NCBI GenBank assembly: GCA_025358125.1
Contig: JANYKS010000101.1
Location: 1 to 58,654, forward strand
Source of the DNA: Actinomycetes bacterium
GTDB taxonomy: Bacteria; Actinomycetota; Acidimicrobiia; Acidimicrobiales; Ilumatobacteraceae
Reading direction: 5' to 3'
Length of the DNA: 58,654 nucleotides
Position numbers and translations under genes: made by a program
Notes under the pieces: generated by a model
Database searches by the model: none
Seen by the model: only the letters and a program-made list of their open reading frames with translations
What the model was told of the DNA's origin: nothing
In this document: piece after piece, positions 16,255 to 29,004 of the stretch
Position numbering within the stretch: the stretch's first letter is position 1
How the letters are laid out: each line of letters starts with the position of its first letter

Positions 16255-17067
16255 TCAGATCAGTGGGCGAAGGAGATCGTGCAGTTCGTTGGCCACCGGT
16301 TGGGCGGCTTCGAGGTCGCCGGTCGAACCTTCGACGAGGACATCTGCCAACTGTTCGGCGAGCGCGCAGCTCTGGCGCCAAACGCCCAACTCGACACCGC
16401 TCGGGGGTCGATTCGGGTCGGCGATCGTGAGCGCCTCGAGCAACCGCTCGAGCCCGTCGGCGTCGCGCGGATCCTTGCGCAGTCGCTCGCCGGCGAGGAA
16501 AAAGCTGTTCAGGCTCTCGAACGGCAGCGCGTCGCCGTCCGGGCCGTCGTTGATGACAGGGATGATCTCGCCGGATTCGACTTCGTCGAGGATCGCCTCG
16601 ACCCGGCTCTCGTCGGCGGTCGGGACCAGAACGACGGTGCCCTCCCAGCGGAACGGGATGTTCGCGCCCGTCAGTGAGTCAGCCACGAGCGAGCGTTCGA
16701 GCTCGTCCCACTCCTCCAGGTCGTACTCGGTGAGTGACGTGTCGGCCGCGATCGTGTGCTCTGCCGGCGCCCCGTCGTCGTCGAACACCGCGTCGAACAC
16801 CGCGTCGACCACGTCGTCGTCGTCGCCCCGTGCCGCTTCTGAGAGGCCCTTGCCGACGATATTCAAGTGCTGCTCGACCTCAGCAAAAACGTTGTCCGCC
16901 GCCCACTCGTACTCTTGCGGAACGACGAGTTCGGTGCCGTCCCATCCGTGTGGGATCTCGGCCTCCGCTAACGCTGATGCCAATTCGGCTTGCTGGTCGA
17001 AGTCCCATTCGCTGAGGTCGTAGAAGACCCTCGCGGCATCGGGATCGGATGAATTCCACTCGGTCAC
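16255..17067 (-). CDS. Unknown acidic protein with two copies of a ~50-residue domain
   Basis: 270 residues from the GTG at 17067, fixed by a TAGGGT box 7 bases upstream. Two stretches align with each other: residues ~15-65 (VFYDLSEWDFDQQAELASAL ... IPHGWDGTELVVP) and ~114-164 (EYDLEEWDELERSLVADSLT ... IPFRWEGTVVLVP), sharing (Y)DL-EW, IP-x-W-x-GT, VP and a terminal EVE. The linker is very acidic (DDDDVVDAVFDAVFDDD). The C-terminal ~90 residues are helical. The sub-domain layout recalls short regulatory or signal-transducing folds such as DUF2007, but no assignment is safe. Confidence 0.7.
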   Translation of the reverse strand: MTEWNSSDPDAARVFYDLSEWDFDQQAELASALAEAEIPHGWDGTELVVPQEYEWAADNVFAEVEQHLNIVGKGLSEAARGDDDDVVDAVFDAVFDDDGAPAEHTIAADTSLTEYDLEEWDELERSLVADSLTGANIPFRWEGTVVLVPTADESRVEAILDEVESGEIIPVINDGPDGDALPFESLNSFFLAGERLRKDPRDADGLERLLEALTIADPNRPPSGVELGVWRQSCALAEQLADVLVEGSTGDLEAAQPVANELHDLLRPLI

Positions 17068-17074
17068 GGCCGCG

Positions 17075-17080
17075 ACCCTA
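17075..17080 (-). promoter_or_regulatory. -10 box of leaderless promoter for the duplicated-domain gene
   Basis: TAGGGT on the minus strand, 7 bases before the GTG at 17067. It overlaps the last codons of the upstream S9 peptidase gene. Confidence 0.5.
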
Positions 17081-18856
17081 TCCGACGTGCTCAGCGATGA
17101 AGTCGCCGATGCGCCGGTATTCGTCGAGCTGGTTGGCCGGCTGACGGAACCCGTGGCCCTCGCCTTCATAGACGCACAGCTCGACCATGCCGCCGGATTC
17201 GACGATCTTGGAGGCGAGGCTGCGACTCTGCCCGACGGGCACGACCGGATCGGCATCGCCGTGGAACATCAGCAGCGGTGTCCGGATCCGGTCGGCGAAG
17301 TTCACCGGCGATCGATCGAAATATGGACCCGGTTCGTCATGGCTGGCGGGCACCGGACCGACAAGCGATTGGGTGTAGTGACGCTCGAACCGGTGGCTGC
17401 GTTCGGCAAGATCGAACAGGTCCGTGACCGGGTACGACACGACAGCTGCTGCGCAGAGCTGCGGCGCAGCGGCGATGACGCCGAGCACGGTGAACCCGCC
17501 GGCGGAGCCGCCCATCAGCACCGTGCGCCGTGGATGGCCCCAGCCGTTCGTCTGGCAGTGGCGGAGGGCATCGATGGTGTCGGCAACGTCGATCTCGCCC
17601 CAGTGGCTCCGCATCGCCTGTTGATAGACCCGGCCGTGGCCAGTCGAGCCGCGGTGGTCGGGCACGAGCACGTTCCATCCCCGCGAGCGCCAGTATGCAT
17701 GCCGTGGCATGAACGTGACCTGCCATTGATCGGTCGGGCCACCGTGCAGCCAACACAGCAGCCGATCGGTGGGCTGGTCGGCACGGTACAGCCGGGCATG
17801 TAGTTTGGCGCCGTCCGCGGCATCGATCTCGACCAGTTCCGGTTCGGCGAGGGACTCCACCTCCCAACCGCTGACCGGTCCGACATCGATCGCCACACGT
17901 GTCCATGTGTCGGTGTCGTAGAGCACGATCTGGGTCGGGGTCCGCGCGCCGGTTCGCAACGCCGCCAGACGCGAACCCTGCCACGACAGTTGCCCGTGAA
18001 CGCCGTTGGCAACCTCATCCACGTCGCGCGTTGCCACGTCGACGACGCACAGCCGGCCGAAGCCATGTTCGTTGCGCGTGAACGCGACCCGGCTGCCGTC
18101 GGGTGACATTGCGAAGCTGCGCTGACCGAGGCCCCACGTGGGGTCGGCATGTTCGAACGGTTCATCGACGAGCGGTGCTTCGCCGAGCCAGACATTGTTC
18201 CAGCCCGTGTCGTCGCGCACGCAGATATCCGCGCCGTCGGGCATCACCCGGGCCTGCTGAACCGAGCCGCTCGGTCTCGATTCGTTGCGGTGCTCGCCAT
18301 TGAAGCTGACCCGCTGCACCCGTGAGGCGTCCCACGCCATGTCGGGGATGTTCCACGCCTGCCACAGCACGCCAGAGCCGCACGGCGTCAGGTAAGGATC
18401 GAAGCAGAAATCTGCTGACCCATCGTCGATCCGGCGGGGAGGTCCCTCCCGAAGCGGCTGGACCCAGACCTCCTGCTGGTCGAGCACGTATACGACGTCG
18501 CCACCGTCGGGAGCCACCATCGGCGCCTGCACCGTGCGCTCGGGGCCGTGATCGGTGAGCCGGCGGACCTGCCCCCCGGGTACCGGTTGCAGCCATAGAT
18601 TGCCATCGGCACCGGAGTAGACAACAGCATCCGAGTCGGGTGTCCAGCACCAACACCCCCCGCCGAGGCTCCGTGCCGGACGTGGTTGCGGATGCGCGCT
18701 GAGCTGGCGCGGTGCAGTGCCGTCGAGCATCGACAACATCATCACGGCCGCGCCCCCGGCCGCTGCGGTGTAGACGAGCATCGTGCCATCGGGCGAGAGA
18801 CGGGGCTCGGTAAGGTCTCGGCCGCCGATGCAACGCTCCGGCGAAATGGGCGTCAT
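17078..18856 (-). CDS. S9 family serine peptidase (acylaminoacyl-peptidase/prolyl-oligopeptidase type)
   Basis: 592 residues from the ATG at 18856. A longer reading begins at 18913, but the -10 box TACATT lies 7 bases before 18856. The N-terminal ~340 residues are a beta-propeller with repeated SPDG/APDG and W blades. The C-terminal alpha/beta-hydrolase domain has Ser451 in GGSAGG, Asp536 in DADPVVP and His568 in GEGHGF. It probably cleaves short peptides in the cytosol; no signal peptide is present. It is divergent from glpX. Confidence 0.9.
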   Translation of the reverse strand: MTPISPERCIGGRDLTEPRLSPDGTMLVYTAAAGGAAVMMLSMLDGTAPRQLSAHPQPRPARSLGGGCWCWTPDSDAVVYSGADGNLWLQPVPGGQVRRLTDHGPERTVQAPMVAPDGGDVVYVLDQQEVWVQPLREGPPRRIDDGSADFCFDPYLTPCGSGVLWQAWNIPDMAWDASRVQRVSFNGEHRNESRPSGSVQQARVMPDGADICVRDDTGWNNVWLGEAPLVDEPFEHADPTWGLGQRSFAMSPDGSRVAFTRNEHGFGRLCVVDVATRDVDEVANGVHGQLSWQGSRLAALRTGARTPTQIVLYDTDTWTRVAIDVGPVSGWEVESLAEPELVEIDAADGAKLHARLYRADQPTDRLLCWLHGGPTDQWQVTFMPRHAYWRSRGWNVLVPDHRGSTGHGRVYQQAMRSHWGEIDVADTIDALRHCQTNGWGHPRRTVLMGGSAGGFTVLGVIAAAPQLCAAAVVSYPVTDLFDLAERSHRFERHYTQSLVGPVPASHDEPGPYFDRSPVNFADRIRTPLLMFHGDADPVVPVGQSRSLASKIVESGGMVELCVYEGEGHGFRQPANQLDEYRRIGDFIAEHVG

Positions 18857-18863
18857 CGGTTCG

Positions 18864-18869
18864 AATGTA
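18864..18869 (-). promoter_or_regulatory. -10 box of leaderless S9 peptidase promoter
   Basis: TACATT on the minus strand, 7 bases before the ATG at 18856. Confidence 0.5.
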
Positions 18870-19006
18870 GCTGTCTGCGTCGTTTCGTTTGCATTGCTAC
18901 GGGGCGACGGCAAAGGAACGTCTCTGGCGTGCAGTTGGTGGGCACGCTCATGCTGCGAGGCGAAGCGATTGCGTGCTCACCAGCGCACGCCCAAAACACA
19001 TCGGGC

Positions 19007-19012
19007 TATGGT
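19007..19012 (+). promoter_or_regulatory. -10 box of leaderless glpX promoter
   Basis: TATGGT, 7 bases before the ATG at 19020. It contains the in-frame ATG at 19008, which argues for the later start. Confidence 0.5.
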
Positions 19013-19019
19013 GGCGGCC

Positions 19020-20012
19020 ATGTCGATCGTCAAGCAACCTGACCGCAACCTCGCCCTCGAACTCGTCCGCGTCACAGAGTCCGCGGCTCTCGCAGCCTCG
19101 CGCTGGATCGGCCGCGGCGACAAGAACGGCGCCGATGGCGCAGCAGTCGAGGCGATGCGCACCGTGCTCGCAACCGTGCAGATGGACGGCATCGTCGTCA
19201 TCGGCGAGGGCGAGAAGGACGAAGCCCCGATGCTCTTCAACAGCGAGCGGATCGGCGACGGCACGCCGCCCGAGACAGACATCGCGGTCGACCCGATCGA
19301 CGGGACCACACTCGCGGCCCTCGGCAAGGGAAACGCAATCTCGGTGATCGCAGTCAGCGAGCGGGGCACGATGTTCAATCCCGGCCCCTGTTTCTACATG
19401 GAGAAGATCGCCGTCGGGCCTGATGCGGCCGGCGCCATCGACATCACGGCAACGGCGACACAGAATCTCCGCTGGATCGCGAAAGCCAAACGCACCACGG
19501 TTCGTGACCTCACGGTGATGATCCTCGATCGCCCTCGGCATCAGCCTTTGATCGAGGAGGTGCGCGCGAGCGGAGCCCGCATTCGTCTGATCGGCGACGG
19601 CGACATCTTCGGCGCGATCGCAACGGCATGGCCCGATGCCGGTGTCGACGTGCTGCTCGGCATCGGCGGTACGCCAGAAGGCGTGACGGCGGCAGCGGCG
19701 TTGAAATGCATGGGCGGCGAGATCCAGGGCCGTCTCTATCCCCGTAACGACACCGAGCGCGACGCTGCGGTGGCGGCCGGCTATGACCTGTCGCGTGTCC
19801 TCACGTCGCAGGATCTGGTGCAGGGCGACAACTGCTTCTTCGCGGCGACGGGCATCACCGACGGCGAACTGCTCCGCGGCGTGCGCTACAACCAGATGGG
19901 CGCCCACACGCAGTCGCTGGTGATGCGGTCCCAGTCCGGCACCGTGCGCCTGATCGACGCCCATCACCGGATCGACAAGCTGAAGACCTTCGCCTCCGTC
20001 GACTACGGATGA
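19020..20012 (+). CDS. glpX: Class II fructose-1,6-bisphosphatase
   Basis: 330 residues, close to mycobacterial GlpX across its length. [11 protein letters not shown] (61-71) and DPIDGTT (91-97) carry the metal-binding acidic residues of the Li+-sensitive phosphatase fold, and GIGGTPEG is the substrate-side loop. It hydrolyses fructose-1,6-bisphosphate in gluconeogenesis and is usually the only FBPase in actinobacteria. Start chosen at [12 protein letters not shown] because of the upstream -10 box. Confidence 0.95.
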   Translation: MSIVKQPDRNLALELVRVTESAALAASRWIGRGDKNGADGAAVEAMRTVLATVQMDGIVVIGEGEKDEAPMLFNSERIGDGTPPETDIAVDPIDGTTLAALGKGNAISVIAVSERGTMFNPGPCFYMEKIAVGPDAAGAIDITATATQNLRWIAKAKRTTVRDLTVMILDRPRHQPLIEEVRASGARIRLIGDGDIFGAIATAWPDAGVDVLLGIGGTPEGVTAAAALKCMGGEIQGRLYPRNDTERDAAVAAGYDLSRVLTSQDLVQGDNCFFAATGITDGELLRGVRYNQMGAHTQSLVMRSQSGTVRLIDAHHRIDKLKTFASVDYG

Positions 20013-20027
20013 GTTGTCCGCGCTGCG

Positions 20028-20810
20028 CTATTTGGCGGTGCGCTGCACGAGGCTGCTCAGGCGGCGGGTCAGGCCTCGCGGGGTGACGCCTGCGGCCATC
20101 GACATGCCCTTGTAGAGCGCGCCGGGGATCGACAGGGCGCGGCCCTTGGCGACGTCGGCGAGACCGGTAGCGGCAACGTCGCCGACCTTGAGCCACGCGA
20201 AGGCGGGATAGCTGGATGCATACGCCTCGCTGTTGCTCACGCTCTGGAACTCGGTCTTGGTCAAGCCGGGGCACAGCGCCGTCACGTGGACACCGGTGCC
20301 GCGCGTCTCTTCGTGCAGGCTCTCGGTGAGGTTGGTGACGTAGGCCTTGGTCGCGGCGTAGACCGCCAGCTTCGGTGCCGGCTGGAAGCTGGCCATGCTG
20401 CTCACGTTGAGCAGGAAGCCGCGGCCGCGAGGAATCATCGCCCGTAGCGCGGCGTGCGCCAAGCGAGTCAGCGCCCGAACGTTGAGGCGAATCTCGTCAT
20501 CGAGTCGATCCGGGTCGAGTTCGTGGAACATTCCGCTCGTTCCGAATCCGGCGTTGTTGACGACGAGATCGATCGCGTCGGTCTCGCTGCCGATTCGCTC
20601 GACCACCGTGGCGAGATCGTCGGTCGAGTTGAGATCAGCCGTCAGGACCTCGAAGCCCGGATAGCGGTCGGCGAGCTGTTCGAGACGCTCGGTGCGGCGG
20701 GCGACGAGCACGGTCGCCACGCCTGCCTGACCGAGGAGATTCGCCATCGATTCTCCGATGCCGCTCGACGCTCCGGTGATCAGCGCCGACGTGAAGGGAT
20801 AGGTCGCCAT
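20028..20810 (-). CDS. Short-chain dehydrogenase/reductase
   Basis: 260 residues from the ATG at 20810; a GTG three codons earlier overlaps the -10 box. TGASSGIG (12-19) binds NAD(P), NNAG (85-88) stabilises the fold, and Ser138, Tyr151 and Lys155 (YAATK) form the catalytic set of classical SDRs. The YPFTSALITGASSGIGESMA opening and the C-terminal Arg/Lys-rich helix resemble the DltE/YqjQ-like group. The substrate is unknown. It follows atpC but has its own promoter. Confidence 0.9.
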   Translation of the reverse strand: MATYPFTSALITGASSGIGESMANLLGQAGVATVLVARRTERLEQLADRYPGFEVLTADLNSTDDLATVVERIGSETDAIDLVVNNAGFGTSGMFHELDPDRLDDEIRLNVRALTRLAHAALRAMIPRGRGFLLNVSSMASFQPAPKLAVYAATKAYVTNLTESLHEETRGTGVHVTALCPGLTKTEFQSVSNSEAYASSYPAFAWLKVGDVAATGLADVAKGRALSIPGALYKGMSMAAGVTPRGLTRRLSSLVQRTAK

Positions 20811-20817
20811 GGAGGCC

Positions 20818-20823
20818 ACCCTA
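20818..20823 (-). promoter_or_regulatory. -10 box of leaderless SDR promoter
   Basis: TAGGGT on the minus strand, 7 bases before the ATG at 20810. Confidence 0.5.
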
Positions 20824-20837
20824 CTTGCGGGTTGGAA

Positions 20838-21260
20838 TCAGTGTGCGCCGGCCGCGGTGCCGGTGACGCCACCGGTGGCGTTGAGGCGCGCATGTGCCCG
20901 GGCCAACGCGGCCGAGGCATGCGCATCCTGGCCGTGGTTGAGGATTTCTTCGGCGCGCTCCTTGGCGACCAGCGCCCGCTGACGATCGATGTCATCGGCG
21001 AGTTCGGCAACGTCGGACAACAGGTTGACCTTGTTGTTGCTGACCTCGACGAAGCCGCCGTGGATGGCCACATCGGTGATCGTGCCGTCGACGAGATAGA
21101 TGCGGGTGTGGCATTCCGCCAGCGCGCCGAGAAACGCCGCGTGGTGCGGCAGGAACGCGATCTCGCCGGAGAGCGTGCGGGTGATGACCTGGGTGGCCTC
21201 GCCGGTGAAGAGCACACTCTCCGGCGAGACCACGCTGACCGTCATCATTGCAGTACTCAC
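20838..21260 (-). CDS. atpC: ATP synthase F1 epsilon subunit
   Basis: 140 residues from a GTG at 21260, with an ATG pair (MMTVSVVSPE) four and five codons later as alternatives. The N-terminal beta-sandwich (SVVSPESVLFTGEATQVITR, GEIAFLPHHAAFLGAL) and a C-terminal helix pair are typical of the epsilon subunit, which couples the central stalk to the c-ring and regulates ATP hydrolysis. It begins 2 bases after the atpD stop and ends the atp operon. The Ala/Gly-rich tail (TGGVTGTAAGAH) is longer than usual. Confidence 0.95.
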   Translation of the reverse strand: MSTAMMTVSVVSPESVLFTGEATQVITRTLSGEIAFLPHHAAFLGALAECHTRIYLVDGTITDVAIHGGFVEVSNNKVNLLSDVAELADDIDRQRALVAKERAEEILNHGQDAHASAALARAHARLNATGGVTGTAAGAH

Positions 21261-21262
21261 GA

Positions 21263-23666
<2,404 letters not shown>

Positions 23667-23670
23667 GGTC

Positions 23671-25284
23671 TTACTCGGTCGCCAGGGTCTTGTTGCTGTG
23701 CGCTTCGCCCACTTCGCCGGCATCGGTCGCAGTGGGGTCGCTCGCACGAGCGGTGGCGGCAGCATCCGCGTTGGCGGACAAGAACTCGTCCTTGAACGTT
23801 GCGATGAGATCGCCAAGTTCTCCGGGTACGTCGGCCTTGGGATTGCTTCGCATCGCCGAGAGCATGGCGGCGTTGCGGCTGCGCATGAAGTCGAGCAGTT
23901 CGGCCTCGAACCGGCGCACGTCGGTCACCGCCAGTTCGTCGAGGTACCCCTTCGTGCCGGCGAACACGACGACAACCTGCTCCTCGACGGGCATCGGGCT
24001 GTTGAGCGGCTGCTTGAGCAGTTCGACGAGGCGATAACCACGCTCGAGCTGGGCCTTGGAGATCGCGTCGAGTTCCGAGCCGAACGTGGCGAACGCCTCG
24101 AGCTCGCGGAACTGGGCGAGGTCGAGCTTCAAGGTCCCGGCGACGCTCTTCATCGCCTTGATCTGGGCAGCACCGCCGACGCGAGACACCGAGATGCCGA
24201 CATCGACTGCAGGGCGCACGCCCGACTTGAACAGGTTGTCCTGCAGGTACACCTGGCCGTCGGTGATCGAGATCACATTGGTCGGGATGTACGCCGACAC
24301 GTCGCCGGCCTTGGTCTCGATGATCGGCAGCGCAGTGAGCGAACCGGCGCCACGCTCGTCGCTGAGCTTGGCAGCACGTTCGAGCAGACGACTGTGGAGG
24401 TAGAACACGTCGCCCGGGTACGCCTCACGGCCCGGCGGCCGGCGCAGCAACAGCGAGACCTGACGGTACGCCTCGGCCTGCTTGGAAAGGTCGTCGTACA
24501 CGATGAGCGCGTGCTCACCATTTTCCATCCAGTGCTGACCCATCGCGCAGCCGCCGTAGGGAGCGAGGTACTTGAACGGAGCCGGCTCGCTTGCGGGGGC
24601 AGCAACGACAACGGTGTACTCCATCGCACCGTATTGACGCAGCGTCGCGACGGTTTGGGCGACGGTGGAACCCTTCTGGCCGATCGCGACGTAGATGCAC
24701 TTCACGCCGAGGCCACGCTGGTTGATGATCGCGTCGATCGCGACCGTTGTCTTACCGGTCTTGCGGTCGCCGATGATCAACTGACGCTGACCACGACCGA
24801 TCGGGGTCATCGCGTCGATCGACTTGATGCCGGTCTGCAGCGGCTCGTGCACGGGCTTACGGCCCATGATGCCCGGCGCCTGGATCTCGACCCGGCGCTG
24901 GATACCACCGACGATGTCACCCTTGCCGTCGATCGGCTGGCCGAGCGCGTTGACGACCCGGCCGAGCAGGGCATCACCGACCGGCACCGACAGAATGCGC
25001 CCTGTCGCCTTCACCGGCTGGCCTTCTTCGATCGCGTCGGAGTTGCCGAGGATGACAGCGCCGATCGATTCCTCATCGAGGTTCAGGGCCAGACCCACCG
25101 AACCGTCGGCGAACTCGAGCAATTCGTTGACGCCGCAGTCGGGCAGGCCCGACACACGGGCGATGCCGTCGCCGACTTCGGTGACGCGGCCAACGGTGCG
25201 TGCCTCGAGCGAAGGCTCGAAGCCCTCGAGATTCTTCTTCAGTGCTGCCGCAATGTCGCCGGCGCTCAGCGTGAGCTCTGCCAT
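23671..25284 (-). CDS. atpA: ATP synthase F1 alpha subunit
   Basis: 537 residues. P-loop GDRKTGKT (172-179) with the non-catalytic-site Gln ([10 protein letters not shown]) and the strongly conserved [20 protein letters not shown]. The first helix ([20 protein letters not shown]) contacts the delta subunit. The last ~35 residues are a low-complexity Ala/Thr/Glu tail, longer than in E. coli, as in mycobacterial alpha subunits where such a tail suppresses ATP hydrolysis; the same role here is inference. Confidence 0.98.
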   Translation of the reverse strand: MAELTLSAGDIAAALKKNLEGFEPSLEARTVGRVTEVGDGIARVSGLPDCGVNELLEFADGSVGLALNLDEESIGAVILGNSDAIEEGQPVKATGRILSVPVGDALLGRVVNALGQPIDGKGDIVGGIQRRVEIQAPGIMGRKPVHEPLQTGIKSIDAMTPIGRGQRQLIIGDRKTGKTTVAIDAIINQRGLGVKCIYVAIGQKGSTVAQTVATLRQYGAMEYTVVVAAPASEPAPFKYLAPYGGCAMGQHWMENGEHALIVYDDLSKQAEAYRQVSLLLRRPPGREAYPGDVFYLHSRLLERAAKLSDERGAGSLTALPIIETKAGDVSAYIPTNVISITDGQVYLQDNLFKSGVRPAVDVGISVSRVGGAAQIKAMKSVAGTLKLDLAQFRELEAFATFGSELDAISKAQLERGYRLVELLKQPLNSPMPVEEQVVVVFAGTKGYLDELAVTDVRRFEAELLDFMRSRNAAMLSAMRSNPKADVPGELGDLIATFKDEFLSANADAAATARASDPTATDAGEVGEAHSNKTLATE

Positions 25285-25331
25285 GTCGTTTCCGTTCCTG
25301 TAATCGTTCGTTTCGTGGTACAGCCGTGGCC

Positions 25332-25859
25332 TTACAGCCGGGCCTTCAATTGGTCGAGGCGGGTACGGACGCTGCCGTCGATGACGGTGTCGCCCACAGT
25401 CGCAATGATGCCCCCGAGCACGGAGGGATCGACGACCACTTTCAAGTTGACCTGCTTGCCGGTGGCATTGGCCAGAGCGGCGCTGAGACGGGTCTGCTGA
25501 TCGTCGGTGAGGGCAATCGCGCTGCGGACCTGCGCGACCTCGAGGTTCTTGGCGCTGCTCGCCCGCTCGACGAGCTGATCGATGATGGCGGGCAGGTCTC
25601 GACCGCGGCCGGAGCCGACTACCATGCTGACCAACTGGACCGTGGTCGCCGTGGACTTGCCGCCGAGCAGATCCTCGACGATGGCCTGGCGCTTGCCGGC
25701 AGGGATCATTTCGTCAATGAGCGCGTTGCGCAATGACTCGCTGTTTTCGTAACTGCGAGCGAAGCGGAACAGCTCGTCTTCGACCTCGTCGAGCGAGCCT
25801 TCCGCCCGGGCAACCTCGAACAGGGCCTTTGCGTATCCTTCGATCACGGGATCGCTCAT
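25332..25859 (-). CDS. atpH: ATP synthase F1 delta subunit
   Basis: 175 residues, the length of a free-standing OSCP/delta subunit. The N-terminal bundle starts [20 protein letters not shown], and the C-terminal part has the [20 protein letters not shown] motif. Its ATG at 25859 overlaps the atpF stop (ATGA). It connects the peripheral stalk to F1. In Mycobacterium delta is fused to a b-type subunit; here it is separate. Confidence 0.96.
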   Translation of the reverse strand: MSDPVIEGYAKALFEVARAEGSLDEVEDELFRFARSYENSESLRNALIDEMIPAGKRQAIVEDLLGGKSTATTVQLVSMVVGSGRGRDLPAIIDQLVERASSAKNLEVAQVRSAIALTDDQQTRLSAALANATGKQVNLKVVVDPSVLGGIIATVGDTVIDGSVRTRLDQLKARL

Positions 25860-26428
25860 GCTGACGCACCGACCTTTTGGATAAACGCTTCGACAAGGTT
25901 CTGATGGGTGGCGTCGTCGACGGATTCGGCAACGGCTCGATCGGCCGCCGACGCCGACAGGCGGGATATCTCGGCACGGAGTTCGTCGATGCTACGGCTC
26001 TTGGCTGTCGCGATGTCTGCATCGGCCCTGGCCAACAACTCTGCCATTTCGGCGTCGAGCCGGACCCGGCCGTCGGCCAACAGCGCCTCGGCCTGAACGG
26101 CCGCGTCGGCCATCAGCCGGTCGCGTTCGGCGCCGATATCGCCCTTGGCCTGGCGGATGTCGCTGGCTTCGGTTGCAGCAGCAGACTTGTCGGCCGCTGC
26201 GCTGTCGAGTTCCTTCTGGATTCGCTCGGTGCGGGCCGCCATCGCCTTTTTGGCGAACGGGCCGGCGAACTTGTACAGCAGGAAGAAGATCAGCAGCGAC
26301 GCAAATGTGCCGTAGATGATCTCGGACTTCTCCGGGAACCACGCCGAATGGGTGGTGATGCCCTCGCTGTCTTGACTCGGGGGTTCTTTTTCGGCGATGA
26401 ATCGGGCGATGGTATAGAGCATTCTCAT
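25856..26428 (-). CDS. atpF: ATP synthase Fo b subunit
   Basis: 190 residues: a short polar N-terminus, one membrane helix (IIYGTFASLLIFFLLYKFAG) and a long, Ala/Glu/Arg/Asp-rich coiled coil forming the peripheral stalk. Its start overlaps the stop of the upstream b'-type gene (ATGA), and its stop overlaps atpH, so translation is coupled on both sides. It should pair with the b' protein. Confidence 0.94.
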   Translation of the reverse strand: MRMLYTIARFIAEKEPPSQDSEGITTHSAWFPEKSEIIYGTFASLLIFFLLYKFAGPFAKKAMAARTERIQKELDSAAADKSAAATEASDIRQAKGDIGAERDRLMADAAVQAEALLADGRVRLDAEMAELLARADADIATAKSRSIDELRAEISRLSASAADRAVAESVDDATHQNLVEAFIQKVGASA

Positions 26429-27030
26429 CGGGAAACCCCCACGCTCATGACCTCGGCGACGACACGCTGCACCACGCCAGGATCGGGTGCCTTGCCGACC
26501 GCGAGTTCGATCGCGCGGCTGCTGACATCGGTGACCGCCGCCTCGATCTGGCCCTGCACCGCTGCTCGTGCCGACTCGGCCGCTGTTGCGGCTTGGCCCC
26601 GTTTGGTAGCGATCTCCGCGTTCACGGTCGCGAGACGCGCGGTGCGCTCGGCCTCAAGGGTGCGCCGTGCAACATCGATATGCGCCGCAGCTTGCGCTTT
26701 GACACCCGCAAGCTCGGCTTCGTAGTCGGCGACCTCGGTCTTGGCAGAGGCACGAGTTGCATCTGCGCCATCGTGGTCCTCGCGGATCGAGGTGTAGCGA
26801 CGGTCCATCCCCTTGCGCAAACGCGGATAGAGGAAGTAGCGCATCAGTACGGCGAACACCACGAACGCGCCGGATGTCCAGACGACTTCTTTGAGCTCGG
26901 GCACGATGGGGCTCGGGCCGGGCTTGGGTTCGGTCGTGATTGCAGTTGAACCGTCGGTGCCCGCCGTTGCGGGATGGTGAACGGTCACCACAAACGACCC
27001 ACGCGTGTGGGTGACGGTTGCTGTCAGCAC
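26425..27030 (-). CDS. ATP synthase Fo b'-type subunit
   Basis: 201 residues from the GTG at 27030, chosen because AAGGAG (27036-27041, minus strand) sits 5 bases upstream. A polar, threonine-rich N-terminal ~55 residues precede one membrane helix (VVWTSGAFVVFAVLMRYFLY) and a stalk coiled coil (ATRASAKTEVADYEAELAGV). Divergent from, but parallel to, the adjacent atpF, so the stalk is probably a b/b' heterodimer. The N-terminal extension would lie outside the membrane and is unusual. Confidence 0.88.
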   Translation of the reverse strand: MLTATVTHTRGSFVVTVHHPATAGTDGSTAITTEPKPGPSPIVPELKEVVWTSGAFVVFAVLMRYFLYPRLRKGMDRRYTSIREDHDGADATRASAKTEVADYEAELAGVKAQAAAHIDVARRTLEAERTARLATVNAEIATKRGQAATAAESARAAVQGQIEAAVTDVSSRAIELAVGKAPDPGVVQRVVAEVMSVGVSR

Positions 27031-27091
27031 GATTGCTCCTTCGGCAACGAACTTGGCGACATCTGACGAGTCGACAACAGAATGGTTCCGC

Positions 27092-28208
<1,117 letters not shown>

Positions 28209-28223
28209 GATTTGTCTTCCGTT

Positions 28224-28673
28224 CTAGTGAGTGCGAGAGGGGCGGGGTTTCAGGCCGGGGTAAGCCAGCGAGGCTGCGACGTACTTGAGTTCCCAGATGA
28301 GAAGCCCGAGGTGGGTCACGATCATGGTGGTTCCGAGGGCCGGTCGCGACACCCAGCCAAAATCCTTGACGATGAAGAAGGCGAGGAACAAGATGCCGAG
28401 CCGGATCAAGTACCCGAAGAGAATGGCGCCCATCATGAGCCCGAGCGAAATCCGAGCGGTGACAGCAATCGAGCCGGCTGCCAGCGCGAAGTTGATGAGC
28501 ACCAGCCCGATCCCGTACGCCGACGACGACACGCCACGCATTCCCCAGATGACCCCGCAGATGGCCACGAGCAGAGGGGCCACGAGCAGACCTCGGCGGA
28601 TCATGTCGCGCGACACTTCGACTTCGGGGGCTGGACCCTCGAGCCGGGTCGTCAAGGCAGCCGGCGAATTCAT
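28224..28673 (-). CDS. AtpI-like membrane protein of the ATP synthase operon
   Basis: 149 residues with about four hydrophobic helices (LLVAPLLVAICGVIWGM, GIGLVLINFALAAGSIAV, GLMMGAILFGYLIRLGIL, ALGTTMIVTHLGLLIWEL). Its place just before atpB and this topology match the poorly conserved AtpI position (for example mycobacterial Rv1303). Family members are proposed to help c-ring assembly or Mg2+ uptake; nothing in the sequence decides between them. Its ATG overlaps the stop of the preceding gene (TGATG). Confidence 0.75.
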   Translation of the reverse strand: MNSPAALTTRLEGPAPEVEVSRDMIRRGLLVAPLLVAICGVIWGMRGVSSSAYGIGLVLINFALAAGSIAVTARISLGLMMGAILFGYLIRLGILFLAFFIVKDFGWVSRPALGTTMIVTHLGLLIWELKYVAASLAYPGLKPRPSRTH

Positions 28674-28939
28674 CACGACAGCGTAGCCTTCCCGGAACGA
28701 GCGCCGTCGGCCCGCTCGGCTTCCAGCGCCTTCATCCGCATGTCGTAGCTGTAGTAGAGGCTCGCGAACTGACCGACGAGCGCCAGCACCACGAACACGA
28801 TCATGAACAGCGGCTTGGTGCCGAACAACCGATCGAGCAGATAGCCGACGCCGAGGAACACCAACACCAGGACGGCGAATTCCATCCCGCGGCCGATGCC
28901 ATTGTTGGTGTCTGGGTGTTTGTTCGAGAGGAGGTCCAT
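28673..28939 (-). CDS. AtpZ/AtpI family small membrane protein
   Basis: 88 residues with two membrane helices: GMEFAVLVLVFLGVGYLLDR, then LFMIVFVVLALVGQFASLYY. The GxxxxLGxGYLLDRLFGTKP core is the hallmark of AtpZ. It heads the atp genes and is coupled to the AtpI-like gene by a TGATG overlap. A TAGATT -10-like box at 29002-29007 (minus strand), overlapping the wecA stop, could start the atp operon with a ~55-nt leader. Confidence 0.82.
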   Translation of the reverse strand: MDLLSNKHPDTNNGIGRGMEFAVLVLVFLGVGYLLDRLFGTKPLFMIVFVVLALVGQFASLYYSYDMRMKALEAERADGARSGKATLS

Positions 28940-29004
28940 GAGGGCGGCTCGCAGTTCCTGGCCCGTGGCGCCGATGCCGACGAGCTTGTGAACGCGAGAA
29001 CAAT

